Positions 49,580-58,708 of a DNA stretch of 64,000 nucleotides are shown here, piece by piece. The DNA lies in assembly GCF_023573145.1 (NCBI RefSeq), contig NZ_CP097635.1, forward strand, positions 2,976,001-3,040,000, in the 5' to 3' direction. Origin of the DNA: Aquincola tertiaricarbonis (GTDB taxonomy: Bacteria; Pseudomonadota; Gammaproteobacteria; Burkholderiales; Burkholderiaceae_C). Numbering within the stretch: position 1 is the first letter of the stretch; every line of letters begins with the position of its first letter. The position numbers and the translations under genes are program-made. Below the pieces are notes generated by a model. The model made no database searches. It was given only the letters and a program-made list of their open reading frames with translations, and had not been told where the DNA came from.

Positions 49580-50566
49580 CTAGTCCGGCTTGACCTTGCC
49601 GGCGCGCACCACCTCGGCCCAGCGGGGCAGTTCGCGCACGATCAGCTCGCCGAAAGCCTTGGGTGTGCCGGGCGTGGGAATGGCGCCTTCGGCGGCCAGC
49701 TGCTGCGCCACCTCGGGCGTCTGCAGCGCCTTGTTGACCTCGGCATTCAGCCGCGCCAGCACCGGGGCGGGTGTGCCTGCCGGCGCGACGAAGCCGTACC
49801 ACTGGTCGGCGTCGAAGCCGGGGTAGCCGCTTTCGGCCACCGTGGGCACGTCGGGCAGGCTGGCCAGGCGTTGCGGGCTGGATACCGCCAGCGCCCGCAG
49901 CTTGCCCTGGCGCACATGCGGCAGCACCACCGGCGCGCCGGTGAAGGTGGCGTCCACCTGGCCGCCCAGCAGGTCGGTGATGGAAGGCGCGGTGCCGCGG
50001 TACGGGATGTGCAGCACGAAGAAGTTGCCGCGCAGCTTCAGGTACTCGAAGGCGATGTGGGCCGCGCTGCCGTTGCCGCCCGACGAGTAAGTCATGCGGC
50101 CCGGCTGGGCCTTGGCCTGGGCGATGAACTGCGCCAGCGTCTTGATCGGCGAGGCGGCATTGACCACCAAGATGTTGGGCACCCGCGCCACCATGCCCAC
50201 GGGGTCGAAGCTCTTGACCGGGTCGTAGGCCAGCTTGGGGTACAGCGCCGGGTTGACCGCCAGCGTGCCGATGTGGCCCATCAGCAGCGTGTTGCCATCG
50301 GGCTCCGCCCGCGCCGCCTCGGCCGCGCCCAGCGAGCCGCCGGCGCCGGCCTTGTTGTCCACCAGCACCGTCTGCCCCAGCGCCGGGCCCAGCCGTGCGC
50401 CCACGGCGCGCGCCAGGATGTCGGTGGAGCCGCCCGGCGGAAAGGGCACGATGAGCCGCAAGGTGCGGCCGGACTGGGCCTGCACCGTCAGGCCCGGCAG
50501 CACGAGGCTGGCGGCAGCGCCGATGAGCAGGGAGCGGCGGCGCAACGGGAACGGGGTGGGTGGCAT
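49580..50566 (-). CDS. Bug/TTT-family periplasmic binding protein
   Basis: A 328-aa Bug receptor. The N-terminus MPPTPFPLRRRSLLIGAAAS is a possible Tat/Sec signal with cleavage after VQA; then SGRTLRLIVPFPPGGSTDIL and TVLVDNKAGAGGSLGAAEAA. It is one of three Bug genes in this arm, 42 bases after the preceding one, so it is likely cotranscribed. The ligand is probably a pathway substrate such as gallate, protocatechuate or pyrone dicarboxylate; this is inference. Confidence 0.93.
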   Translation of the reverse strand: MPPTPFPLRRRSLLIGAAASLVLPGLTVQAQSGRTLRLIVPFPPGGSTDILARAVGARLGPALGQTVLVDNKAGAGGSLGAAEAARAEPDGNTLLMGHIGTLAVNPALYPKLAYDPVKSFDPVGMVARVPNILVVNAASPIKTLAQFIAQAKAQPGRMTYSSGGNGSAAHIAFEYLKLRGNFFVLHIPYRGTAPSITDLLGGQVDATFTGAPVVLPHVRQGKLRALAVSSPQRLASLPDVPTVAESGYPGFDADQWYGFVAPAGTPAPVLARLNAEVNKALQTPEVAQQLAAEGAIPTPGTPKAFGELIVRELPRWAEVVRAGKVKPD

Positions 50567-50608
50567 GGGTGTCTCCGGTTTCTTGTTGTGGTGGGCCGTG
50601 GGCGGCCG

Positions 50609-51595
50609 TCAATCGGGCTGGATACGGGCCTCGCGGATCAGCTTCTGGTAGCGCTGCTGCTCGCTGGCCAGCAGGCTGGCGAACATCGCGGTGCTGCCGG
50701 GCGTCACTTCACCGCCGGCGGCCGACAGGCGCTCACGCACCTCGGCCGTGGCCAGCGCCTTTTCCACGGCCTGGTGCAGCCGCGCCACCACCGGCGCCGG
50801 CAGCCCGGCCGGGCCCACCAGGCCGTACCAGACCGAGGCCTCGAAGCCCGGAAAGCCCGATTCGGCGATGGTCGGCGCCTCGGGGAAGATGGGCGAGCGC
50901 CTGGCGCTCAGCGCCGCCAGCACCTTGAGCTTGCCGCCCTTGACGTGCGGCTGCACTTCCAGCGCGTTCACCGCCACCAGCTGGATGTGGCCGGCGATCA
51001 CGTCATTCATCGCCTGCGAGCCGCCCTTGTACGGCACATGCACCGGCTGGATGCCGGCCGCACGTGCGAACAGTTCGATGGCCAGGTGCGGCGTGGAGCC
51101 GTTGCCCGGCGTGCCGTAGTTGAGCGAACCGGGCTGCAGTTTCAGCCGCGCGATCAGCTCGCGCAGCGAGCCGATGCCGGCCTGTGCATTGGCGGCCAGC
51201 ACCACCGGCACCCTGCCCACCTGGGCGATGGGCGTGATGTCGCGCGCCAGGTTGTAGGGCGCGGGCTGGTACAGCGAGACATTGGCCGCCAGCGCATTGG
51301 CGGCCAGCATCAGCGTGTAGCCGTCGGGCGGGCTCTCCAGCAGCGCCTTGATGGCGATGTTGGTGCCGGCGCCGGGCTTGTTCTCGATGATCACCGACTG
51401 GCCCAGGCCCGGGGCCATGGCCTGGCCGAGCGCGCGAGCGATGATGTCCACCGCACCGCCCGGGCTGTAGCCCACCAGCACCCGCAGCAGGCGGTTGGGA
51501 TACGCGGCCTGCGCATGGGCGCTGCCCAGGGCGGCGGGCGCGCAGAGCAGCCCGGCCAGCCGGGCCAGGGCCTGGCGGCGTTGCATCGGGGTCAT
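50609..51595 (-). CDS. Bug/TTT-family periplasmic binding protein
   Basis: A 328-aa Bug receptor with signal cleavage near GSAHAQ, then AAYPNRLLRVLVGYSPGGAV, VIIENKPGAGTNIAIKALL and PPDGYTLMLAANAL. It lies 44 bases after ligI in the same operon. Position directly after the pyrone-dicarboxylate hydrolase suggests a ligand from that pathway. Start at 51595; a frame to 51796 exists but covers ligI sequence. Confidence 0.93.
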   Translation of the reverse strand: MTPMQRRQALARLAGLLCAPAALGSAHAQAAYPNRLLRVLVGYSPGGAVDIIARALGQAMAPGLGQSVIIENKPGAGTNIAIKALLESPPDGYTLMLAANALAANVSLYQPAPYNLARDITPIAQVGRVPVVLAANAQAGIGSLRELIARLKLQPGSLNYGTPGNGSTPHLAIELFARAAGIQPVHVPYKGGSQAMNDVIAGHIQLVAVNALEVQPHVKGGKLKVLAALSARRSPIFPEAPTIAESGFPGFEASVWYGLVGPAGLPAPVVARLHQAVEKALATAEVRERLSAAGGEVTPGSTAMFASLLASEQQRYQKLIREARIQPD

Positions 51596-51639
51596 GGCGT
51601 CTCCTTCGGGAACTGCAGGAACAAAGGGATCGGCAGCGG

Positions 51640-52557
51640 TCAGCGCTCTTCGGGCCAGTACAGGCGCATCGGGTTGTCCACCAGCAGCTGCTGGCGCTGC
51701 GCCGGCGTGGGCGCGATCTGCCCGATGTGGTCGACCAGCAGGCCGTCGTCGGGCATGTGGTCCTTCAGGTTGGGGTGCGGCCAGTCGGTGCCCCACAGCA
51801 CACGGTCAGGGAAGCGTTCCATCAAGTGGCGGGCGAAGGGCACCACGTCGCGGTAGGGCCGCGGCTCGCCGTTCAACGCGGGCGGGCCGGCCACGCTCAG
51901 CCGCTCGGGGCAGCTGAGCTTGCTCCACACGTTGGGGTGCTCGTCCATCAGCCGCACGAAGCGGCTGAACTCGGGCCCGTCGACCGGCTGGCGCACGTCG
52001 GGCCGGCCCATGTGGTCCACCACCACCGGCGTGGGCAACGTGGTGAAGAAGTCCCACAGCTCGGCCAGGTCGGCCGCCTCGAAGTACACCACCACATGCC
52101 AGCCCAGCGGCTGGATGCGTGCGGCGATCTCCATCAGCTCGTCGCGCGGCGTGAAGTCGACCAGCCGCCGCACGAAGTTGAAGCGCACGCCGCGCACGCC
52201 CAGCGCATGCATGCGCTGCAGCTCGTCGTCGGTCACGCTGCGCCGCACCGTCACCACGCCACGCGCCCTGCCCTGCGAATGGGCCAGCGCATCCAGCAGC
52301 GCGCCGTTGTCGGCGCCGTGGCAGGTGGCCTGCACGATCACGTTGCGGGCAAAGCCCAGGTGGTCGCGCAAGGCAAACAGCTGCTCGCGGCTGGCATCAC
52401 AGGGCGTGTACTTGCGCTCGGGCGCATACGGGAAGCGGTCGCCCGGCCCGAAGACATGGCAATGCGCATCGACCGCGCCCGCCGGCAGCTGCAGCCGCGG
52501 CCGGCTGGGACCGGCGTACCAGTCCAGCCAGCCCGGGGTCTTGGTGAAGGCGCTCAT
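51640..52557 (-). CDS. ligI: 2-pyrone-4,6-dicarboxylate hydrolase LigI
   Basis: A 305-aa metal-independent or weakly metal-binding amidohydrolase-fold enzyme that opens 2-pyrone-4,6-dicarboxylate to 4-oxalomesaconate/4-carboxy-2-hydroxymuconate forms. It matches LigI along its length: GAVDAHCHVFGPGDRFPYAP, LFALRDHLGFARNVIVQATC, PVVVDHMGRPDVRQPVDGPE, VLWGTDWPHPNLKDHMPDDG, and the end NPMRLYWPEER. It links protocatechuate 4,5-cleavage or methylgallate routes to LigJ. Its start overlaps the DUF1932 gene stop by 4 bases. Confidence 0.93.
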   Translation of the reverse strand: MSAFTKTPGWLDWYAGPSRPRLQLPAGAVDAHCHVFGPGDRFPYAPERKYTPCDASREQLFALRDHLGFARNVIVQATCHGADNGALLDALAHSQGRARGVVTVRRSVTDDELQRMHALGVRGVRFNFVRRLVDFTPRDELMEIAARIQPLGWHVVVYFEAADLAELWDFFTTLPTPVVVDHMGRPDVRQPVDGPEFSRFVRLMDEHPNVWSKLSCPERLSVAGPPALNGEPRPYRDVVPFARHLMERFPDRVLWGTDWPHPNLKDHMPDDGLLVDHIGQIAPTPAQRQQLLVDNPMRLYWPEER

Positions 52558-53492
52558 CGCTGGCGCTCCTGGGCCACCGCGGCCAGCAGCCGGTCGGCCT
52601 CGGTGCGCCAGTCGGCGCTGCGGGCAAAGCCGGCTTCGCCGCGTTGGCCGAACACACCGGCATCGGCCAGGTCGGCCACCCAGGCCTGGCGCTCGGCGGT
52701 GCCGCTGGCGCTCCAGGGTTGCAGGCCGGCCTCGCGCACGGTCTGGGCCACCTCGCGCACTTCCTCGGCGCGGCGGCGGCCATGCTCGATCACACGCTGG
52801 AAGAAGTAGGCCGCCTGCTTCTCCCAGTCGATGCCCGGGAAGGTCTCGTACAGAGAAGCGATCACCGCGTCTTCCACGCCGTAATGGCGGGCGGTGCTCA
52901 GGCTTTCGATGACCATGGCCTCCAGGCCTTTGATCATCACGCTGCGGCACATCTTGGTGGCCGAGGCCACGCCCAGCCGCTCGTCGGCGAGCTTGGCGGC
53001 AAAGCCCAGCGCATTCAGCGGCGCCACCACCGCGGCCGCATGCGGCCCGCCCAGCAGCAGCGGCACGCGGATGCGGTACGGCGGCACGCTGGTCATCACC
53101 GCGCCTTCCACGTAGCGGCCACCGGCGGCGTCCACCACGCCGGCCGCGCGCTGCTTGGCGCCCGGCGAGGCGGAGTTCATGTCGATGAACACCGCGCCCG
53201 CCTGCAGGTGCGGCGCTGCGGCTTCGGCCACCGCCACCGCCTGGCTGGCGGTGACGGCACTGATCACCAGATCGGCACCGGCCACGGCGCCGGCGGCCTG
53301 GGCGTGCAGCTGCACGCCATGTTCTTGCGCATGGGCTTGCGGCGCGGCTGCCTGCGCGGGCTGCTGCAGCTTCAAGTCATGGGCGGCCACGGCCAGGCCC
53401 TGCGTGCGCAGGTCCTCGGCCAGGATGCGGCCGACCTCGCCATAGCCGATGAGCGCGATGCGGCCGAAGGCCTGGGGTACTTCGCTCATCAT
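52554..53492 (-). CDS. NAD(P)-dependent oxidoreductase with DUF1932 domain
   Basis: A 312-aa beta-hydroxyacid-dehydrogenase-like protein. The N-terminal Rossmann motif is IALIGYGEVGRILAEDL; VFIDMNSASPGAKQRAAGVV matches the 6-phosphogluconate dehydrogenase fold, and the C-terminal half (TKMCRSVMIKGLEAMVIESL) is the DUF1932 domain. It lies between ligK and ligI. It could take the role of LigC (dehydrogenation of the ring-cleavage hemiacetal to the pyrone) or reduce a keto acid; unproven. Start: two adjacent ATGs, 53492 or 53489. Confidence 0.88.
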   Translation of the reverse strand: MMSEVPQAFGRIALIGYGEVGRILAEDLRTQGLAVAAHDLKLQQPAQAAAPQAHAQEHGVQLHAQAAGAVAGADLVISAVTASQAVAVAEAAAPHLQAGAVFIDMNSASPGAKQRAAGVVDAAGGRYVEGAVMTSVPPYRIRVPLLLGGPHAAAVVAPLNALGFAAKLADERLGVASATKMCRSVMIKGLEAMVIESLSTARHYGVEDAVIASLYETFPGIDWEKQAAYFFQRVIEHGRRRAEEVREVAQTVREAGLQPWSASGTAERQAWVADLADAGVFGQRGEAGFARSADWRTEADRLLAAVAQERQR

Positions 53493-53494
53493 GT

Positions 53495-54178
53495 TCAATC
53501 GATGTAGCGCAGGCCGGCCTGGGCCAGCGGCTCGCGCATCTTGTACATGTCCAGGCCCAGCACGCCGCTGGCCAGCTTCTCGCGCTTGGCGCCTTCGTTG
53601 GCCTCGCGGGCCTGGGCGGCCTTCAAGGTGTCGGCGGCGCGCTCGCGCGGCACGCACACCACGCCGTCGTCATCGGCCACGATCACGTCGCCCGGCGTCA
53701 CCCACATGCCGGCGCACACCACCGGGATGTTGACCGAGCCCAGCGTGGCCTTGATGCAGCCCTTGGCGCTGATGGCCTTGCTCCACACCGGGAACTGCAT
53801 CTCGGTCAGCGTGCGCACGTCGCGCACCCCGGCATCGATGACCAGCGCGCGGGCGCCACGGGCCTGGAAGCTGGTGGCCAGCAGGTCGCCGAAATAGCCG
53901 TCGGTGCATTCGGCCGTGATGGCCGCCACCACGATGTCGCCAGGCTGGATCTGCTCGGCCGCAACATGCAGCATCCAGTTGTCGCCCGGATGCAGCAGCA
54001 CGGTGACGGCCGTGCCCGACACCTGGGCGCCGGCATAGATGGGCCGCATGTAGGGCTTGAGCAGGCCCACGCGGCCCATGGCCTCGTGCACCGTGGCGCT
54101 GCCCAGTGCGGCCAGCGCGTCGGTGGTGGCCCGGTCGGTGCGGGTGATGTGGCGATAGACGACGCCGAGTTCGTACAT
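53495..54178 (-). CDS. ligK: 4-carboxy-4-hydroxy-2-oxoadipate aldolase LigK/GalC
   Basis: A 227-aa RraA-fold class II aldolase that splits 4-carboxy-4-hydroxy-2-oxoadipate to pyruvate and oxaloacetate, and often decarboxylates oxaloacetate. Typical stretches are [57 protein letters not shown] and [20 protein letters not shown] (metal and pyruvate-binding region). Last step of the 4,5-cleavage path. It lies 32 bases after ligJ. Confidence 0.95.
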   Translation of the reverse strand: MYELGVVYRHITRTDRATTDALAALGSATVHEAMGRVGLLKPYMRPIYAGAQVSGTAVTVLLHPGDNWMLHVAAEQIQPGDIVVAAITAECTDGYFGDLLATSFQARGARALVIDAGVRDVRTLTEMQFPVWSKAISAKGCIKATLGSVNIPVVCAGMWVTPGDVIVADDDGVVCVPRERAADTLKAAQAREANEGAKREKLASGVLGLDMYKMREPLAQAGLRYID

Positions 54179-54210
54179 GGCAGGAGCTTGTTCCGTGGTC
54201 AGGGGTTGGC

Positions 54211-55239
54211 TCAGCGGCCCTTGGCCTTGAGCTGCTGGTCGAGGCGGCCGAACACGCGGCGGGCGTTGCCTTCGTACACCTTGTGCTTGTCTTCGGCGCT
54301 CAGGATCGTGCTTGCCTCGATGTAGCGCTTGGTGTCGTCGTAGTAGTGGCCTGTCTCGGGGTCGATGCCGCGCACCGCGCCGATCATCTCGCTGGCAAAC
54401 AGGATGTTGTCCACCGGGATCACCTTCGTCAGCAGGTCGATGCCTGGCTGGTGGTACACGCAGGTGTCGAAGAAGATGTTGTTCAGCAGGTGGTCTTTCA
54501 GCAACGGCTTCTTCAGCTCCTGCGCCAGCCCGCGGAAGCGGCCCCAGTGGTAGGGCACGGCGCCGCCGCCATGGGGGATCAGGAACTTCAGCGTCGGAAA
54601 GTCCTTGAACAGGTCGGACGTCAGGCACTGCATGAAGGCCGTGGTGTCGGCATTCAGGTAGTGGGCGCCGGTGGTGTGGAAGCACGCGTTGCAGCTGGTG
54701 CTCACATGGATCATCGCGGGGATGTCGTACTCGACCATCTTTTCGTAGATCGGGTACCAGTGGCGGTCGCTCAGCGGCGGGCTGGTCCAGTGGCCGCCCG
54801 ACGGATCCGGGTTCAGGTTGATGCCGACGTTGCCGTACTGCTCCACGCACTTGACCAGCTCGGGGATGCAGGTGGCCGGATCCACACCGGGGCTTTGCGG
54901 CAGCATGGCCGCGGGCACGAAATGGTCGGGGAACAGCTGGCTCACGCGGTAGCACAGCTCGTTGCAGATGGCGGCCCAGGCGGCCGAGGTCTCGAAGCCG
55001 CCGATGTGGTGCGCCATGAAGCTGGCGCGCGGGCTGAAGATGGTCAGGTCGCTGCCGCGCTCCTTCATCTTCTTGAGCTGGTTGGTTTCGATGGACTCGC
55101 GCAGTTCGTCGTCGCTGATCTTCAGGTCGGCAGGCTTGGGCGCCTTGGCCGGGTCGGTCAGGCCGGCGATCTGCAGGTCGCGCCAGGCGCCCAGCGCGGC
55201 CGGCGCCGTGGTGTAGTGGCCATGCACGTCGATGATCAT
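54211..55239 (-). CDS. ligJ: 4-oxalomesaconate hydratase LigJ
   Basis: A 342-aa amidohydrolase-superfamily zinc enzyme that hydrates 4-oxalomesaconate to 4-carboxy-4-hydroxy-2-oxoadipate. The N-terminus [20 protein letters not shown] has the metal H-x-[21 protein letters not shown] and [19 protein letters not shown] give further metal/active-site residues. It matches Sphingobium LigJ as I know it. It is the first gene of the minus-strand operon and is divergent from a LysR regulator, whose box lies at 55332-55346. Confidence 0.95.
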   Translation of the reverse strand: MIIDVHGHYTTAPAALGAWRDLQIAGLTDPAKAPKPADLKISDDELRESIETNQLKKMKERGSDLTIFSPRASFMAHHIGGFETSAAWAAICNELCYRVSQLFPDHFVPAAMLPQSPGVDPATCIPELVKCVEQYGNVGINLNPDPSGGHWTSPPLSDRHWYPIYEKMVEYDIPAMIHVSTSCNACFHTTGAHYLNADTTAFMQCLTSDLFKDFPTLKFLIPHGGGAVPYHWGRFRGLAQELKKPLLKDHLLNNIFFDTCVYHQPGIDLLTKVIPVDNILFASEMIGAVRGIDPETGHYYDDTKRYIEASTILSAEDKHKVYEGNARRVFGRLDQQLKAKGR

Positions 55240-55331
55240 GAAAGAGGCGTCCTTGTCGCTGCTACGGTGCTCAGCGTCGGATTCTCGAAGTGCGGCGGCG
55301 CCCCACCTAGCGGTGCCGGCCGCTAGCTGCT

Positions 55332-55346
55332 ATGCCGGTTCGGCAT
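55332..55346. promoter_or_regulatory. LysR-type T-N11-A box
   Basis: ATGCCG-GTT-CGGCAT, a perfect 15-bp inverted repeat containing T-N11-A, lies 31 bp upstream of the LysR GTG start and 93 bp upstream of the ligJ start. This is the usual position for LTTR control of a divergent operon. Confidence 0.65.
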
Positions 55347-55376
55347 GGCTCGGCCGTTGCTGGGCACAATGGCGCG

Positions 55377-56267
55377 GTGGACATCAAGCAGGTCGAATAC
55401 TTCATCCAGGTGGCGCAGACGGGCAGCTTCAGCCGCGCGGCCGAGCTGCTGGGCATGACCCAGCCCGCCCTCAGCCGCCAGGTGCGCGCGCTGGAGGTGG
55501 AGCTGCGCGAAACCCTGCTGCTGCGCAACGGCCGCGGCGTGGTGCTCACCGAGCCGGGCCGCCGCCTGCTGGAGCGCGGGCGGCAGATCCTGCAGCTGGT
55601 GCAGGCCACCCAGCATGAACTGGGCAGCATGCGCGGCGAGCCGCAGGGCCAGATCGTGGTGGGCCTGCCGCCCAGCCTGGCGCGGCACATCACGGTGGCG
55701 CTGATCGAGCGCTTCCAGGCCGAGATGCCCAAGGCCCGGGTGGCCATCGTCGAGGGCTTCTCGTCGCACATCACCGAATGGCTGGGCACCGGCCGCGTGG
55801 ACCTGGGCCTGGTCTACAACCCCGAGCCGCAGGCCAACCTGGAACAGGAGCCTGTGCTCCGCGAAGAGCTGTGCCTGATCGGCCCGCCCGGGGCGCCCCG
55901 GCGGGCCGAGATGCCGCTGGCCGAGGTGGGCCGGCTGCCGCTGGTGCTGCCGCAGCGCGGCCACAGCTTCCGCCGGCTGATGGAGCATGAGGCGCTGCTG
56001 GCCAGCGTGAAGCTGCAGGTGGCCTGGGAGGTATCGAGCGTGCCCACCATCCTGGACATGGTGCGCCGCGGCCATGGCTTCGCGGCGCTGACGGCCAGCG
56101 CGGTGAACGAAGGCGAAGGCCCGGGCGCCCTCACCCGCACGCTGATCGTGGAGCCGCGCATCCGCAGCACCTTGTGCATCGCCTGGAGTGCGGCCACACG
56201 GCGTGATGCGTTGCAGCTGCGCACCGCAGCGCTGCTGCAAGACCTGGCCCGCGGATTCGCAGCCTGA
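55377..56267 (+). CDS. LysR-family regulator of the lig operon
   Basis: A 296-aa LTTR with an N-terminal winged helix (MDIKQVEYFIQVAQTGSFSR, AAELLGMTQPALSRQVRALE) and a periplasmic-binding-like effector domain (GQIVVGLPPSLARHITVALI). It is divergent from ligJ and probably activates the lig operon with a pathway intermediate as coinducer. The GTG at 55377 is chosen because it starts right before the HTH; ATG 55332 overlaps the LysR box. Tandem repeats begin four bases after its stop codon. Confidence 0.92.
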   Translation: MDIKQVEYFIQVAQTGSFSRAAELLGMTQPALSRQVRALEVELRETLLLRNGRGVVLTEPGRRLLERGRQILQLVQATQHELGSMRGEPQGQIVVGLPPSLARHITVALIERFQAEMPKARVAIVEGFSSHITEWLGTGRVDLGLVYNPEPQANLEQEPVLREELCLIGPPGAPRRAEMPLAEVGRLPLVLPQRGHSFRRLMEHEALLASVKLQVAWEVSSVPTILDMVRRGHGFAALTASAVNEGEGPGALTRTLIVEPRIRSTLCIAWSAATRRDALQLRTAALLQDLARGFAA

Positions 56268-56270
56268 TGT

Positions 56271-56422
56271 GGATGTCGGCCCCCAAGCTCGCTGCGCTCG
56301 CTACCCCCCGTGGGGGCTCTCCGCGCCTTGGGGCGGCCCGGCGGCGGGATGTAGGCCCCCAAGCTCGCTGCGCTCGCTACCCCCCGTGGGGGCTCTCCGC
56401 GCCTTGGGGCGGCCCGGCGGCG
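56271..56422. repeat. Tandem pair of 76-bp interspersed repeats
   Basis: Two near-identical units (56271-56346 and 56347-56422), each GGATGT(C/A)GGCCCCCAAGCTC through CGCGCCTTGGGGCGGCCCGG. They share the outer arms and most of the core with the 40492-40645 pair. They start four bases after the LysR stop codon and end 89 bases before phoD. Confidence 0.9.
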
Positions 56423-56511
56423 CGGAGCCTGGGATCAGGCCACTGTCAACGAACCTTCATGCGCGCTCCCTACCCTGGAGGTCCACGCCGACCCCACGAG
56501 GAGAGCTCCGC

Positions 56512-58101
56512 ATGACCGAAGACCGTCATTCGACCCAACGCCGACGCCTGCTGCACGGCGGCATGGCCCTGGCTGGTGCCGCCCTGCTGCCGCGGCATCA
56601 GGTCGCGTCCGCCGCCATCGTCACCGCCGAAGGCGACCGGCCGTTGATGGCCCAGGGCATCCAGTTCGGCGACATGACGCTGGGCAACACCATGCTGTGG
56701 AGCCGGGCCGACCGGCCGGCGCGGTTGGTCGCTGAGTACGCCTTCGACGAAGCCTTCACCCGCCCGGTGCGCCGCGTGGGCCCGCATGCGCTGGAAACCA
56801 CCGACTTCACCGCCCGCATGGACCTGACCGGCCTGCCGGCCGACCGCACGGTGTACGTGCGGGCCTGGTTCGAGAGCCTGGCCAACAGCCGCGCCACCAG
56901 CGAACCGGTGCAGGGCCGCTTCCGCACCCCGGCGCTGCAGCGCAGCGTGCGCTTCGTCTGGGGTGGCGACACCGCCGGCCAGGGCTGGGGCATCAACCCC
57001 AGCTTCGGTGGCATGCGCATCTATGAGCAGATGCGCCGGGTGCAGCCCGACTTCTTCTTGCACAGCGGTGACACCATCTACGCCGACGGCCCCATCCAGG
57101 AAACCGTGACCGCCGAGAACGGCCAGACCTGGAGCAACCTGGTGACGCCCCAGGTGGCCAAGGTGGCCGAGACGCTGGACGAATACCGGGGCCGCTACCG
57201 CTACAACCTGCTGGACGAGAACATGCGCCGCTTCAATGCCGAGGTGCCGCAGATCTGGCAGTGGGACGACCACGAGGTGACCAACAACTGGAGCGCCAGC
57301 AAGAATCTGGCGGCCGACAGCCGCTACACCGTCAAGGACGTGCCGTTGCTGATCGCGCGCGGCAGCCGCGCCTTCATGGAGTACGCGCCGATGCGCCCCT
57401 ACGGCGCCGCCGAGCTGGAACGGGTGTACCGCCACATCCCGTACGGCCCGCTGCTGGACGTGTTCGTGGTGGACATGCGCAGCTACCGCGGCCCCAACGG
57501 CACCAACCTCGAAGCCACCGATGGCGACGCCAGCCGCTTCCTGGGCGCCGAACAGCTGGCCTGGCTGAAGGACGGCCTGCGCCGCTCGCGCGCCACCTGG
57601 AAGGTGATCGCCGCCGACATGCCCATCGGCCTGAACGTGGGCGACGGCCGCGACGCCAACGGCCATGCCCGCTGGGAAGCCATTGCCAACGGCAACGACG
57701 GCCAGGCCCGCGGCCGCGAGCTGGAGATCGCCGGCGTGCTGCGCGCCATCAAACAGATGGCGGTGCGCAACGTGGTGTGGCTCACGGCCGACGTGCACTA
57801 CTGCGCCGCCCACCAGTACGACCCTTCGCGCGCGGCCTTCACCGACTTCGACCCCTTCTGGGAATTCGTCGCCGGCCCGCTGAATGCCGGCACCTTCGGC
57901 CCCAACACGCTGGACGGCACCTTCGGCCCGCGGGTGGACTTTCAGAAGGCGCCGCCGGCCGGCCAGGCCAACCTGTCGCCCTATGCCCGCATGCAGTTTT
58001 TCGGCGAGGTGAACATCGACGCGGCCAGCCGCACCTTCACCGTGGCCTTCAAGGACCTGGACGGCCAGCAGATCTACAGCCGCACGCTGGTGCCGGCATG
58101 A
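56512..58101 (+). CDS. phoD: Alkaline phosphatase PhoD family protein
   Basis: A 529-aa Tat-exported phosphodiesterase/phosphomonoesterase (signal QRRRLLHGGMALAGAALLP). Metal ligands are visible in FVWGGDTAGQGWG, FLHSGDTIYADGP, WQWDDHEVTNNW, AADMPIGLNVGDG and WLTADVHYCAAHQYDP. PhoD enzymes use Fe and Ca and are often induced by phosphate starvation; no Pho box was recognised. The ATG at 56512 follows GAGGAGA. Its TGA overlaps the ATG of a PEP-CTERM gene. Confidence 0.94.
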   Translation: MTEDRHSTQRRRLLHGGMALAGAALLPRHQVASAAIVTAEGDRPLMAQGIQFGDMTLGNTMLWSRADRPARLVAEYAFDEAFTRPVRRVGPHALETTDFTARMDLTGLPADRTVYVRAWFESLANSRATSEPVQGRFRTPALQRSVRFVWGGDTAGQGWGINPSFGGMRIYEQMRRVQPDFFLHSGDTIYADGPIQETVTAENGQTWSNLVTPQVAKVAETLDEYRGRYRYNLLDENMRRFNAEVPQIWQWDDHEVTNNWSASKNLAADSRYTVKDVPLLIARGSRAFMEYAPMRPYGAAELERVYRHIPYGPLLDVFVVDMRSYRGPNGTNLEATDGDASRFLGAEQLAWLKDGLRRSRATWKVIAADMPIGLNVGDGRDANGHARWEAIANGNDGQARGRELEIAGVLRAIKQMAVRNVVWLTADVHYCAAHQYDPSRAAFTDFDPFWEFVAGPLNAGTFGPNTLDGTFGPRVDFQKAPPAGQANLSPYARMQFFGEVNIDAASRTFTVAFKDLDGQQIYSRTLVPA

Positions 58102-58700
58102 AGGGGCGCACGGTGCATGGCATGAGCATTCCGCGCCGCTGGCGCGCTGCGCTGGCCCTGAGCCTGGCCGCCCTGGCCACCCAGGCCCAGGCGCTGCAAC
58201 TGGTGGGCGTGCAGGCCGCCGGCAACGACGCCAGCGTGACGCTGAACGGCAGCAGCCTGGCGCTGGACCTGACGCTGCGCAACAGCGCACCGGTGCGGGT
58301 GGAGCTGGCGCTGGAAGCGGCCGACGTGGGCCAGTGGCTGGCCTTCAACGCGGTCGTCGGCGCCGCAGCCGGCGCCGCGCTGCCCGGCTTGCAGCTGAGC
58401 CTGCAAGGCGCCAGCTTCGGCCTGGTGGGCAGTGTCACGCCGGCCTTCGGCCAGCTGGCCTCGATCAGCGGCGACGACCTGCGGCAGACGCTGCAGTTCA
58501 ACCCCGCTGAGACCTACGCGGTGGACCTGGGCGCGCCCTTCGGCCAAGCCGGCACGCAGGACTGGCTGCTGGCGCCCACCGGGCTGCAGGCCGGCGACCG
58601 GCTGGCCTTGACGATCAGCGCGGTGCCGGAGCCGACCACGACCGCGATGCTGGGCCTGGGGCTGGCGGCGTTACTGGTGGCCGCACGGCGGCGGGGCTGA
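58098..58700 (+). CDS. PEP-CTERM sorting-domain protein, coupled to phoD
   Basis: A 200-aa exported protein with an N-terminal signal (RRWRAALALSLAALATQAQA) and a C-terminal PEP-CTERM tail (VPEPTTTAMLGLGLAALLVA then ARRRRG-like basic end). The middle is beta-rich and without recognised motif. It overlaps the phoD stop by 4 bases, so the two are translationally coupled. It may anchor or assist the phosphatase at the cell surface; this is inference. Confidence 0.85.
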   Translation: MKGRTVHGMSIPRRWRAALALSLAALATQAQALQLVGVQAAGNDASVTLNGSSLALDLTLRNSAPVRVELALEAADVGQWLAFNAVVGAAAGAALPGLQLSLQGASFGLVGSVTPAFGQLASISGDDLRQTLQFNPAETYAVDLGAPFGQAGTQDWLLAPTGLQAGDRLALTISAVPEPTTTAMLGLGLAALLVAARRRG

Positions 58701-58708
58701 CCGCGGCC

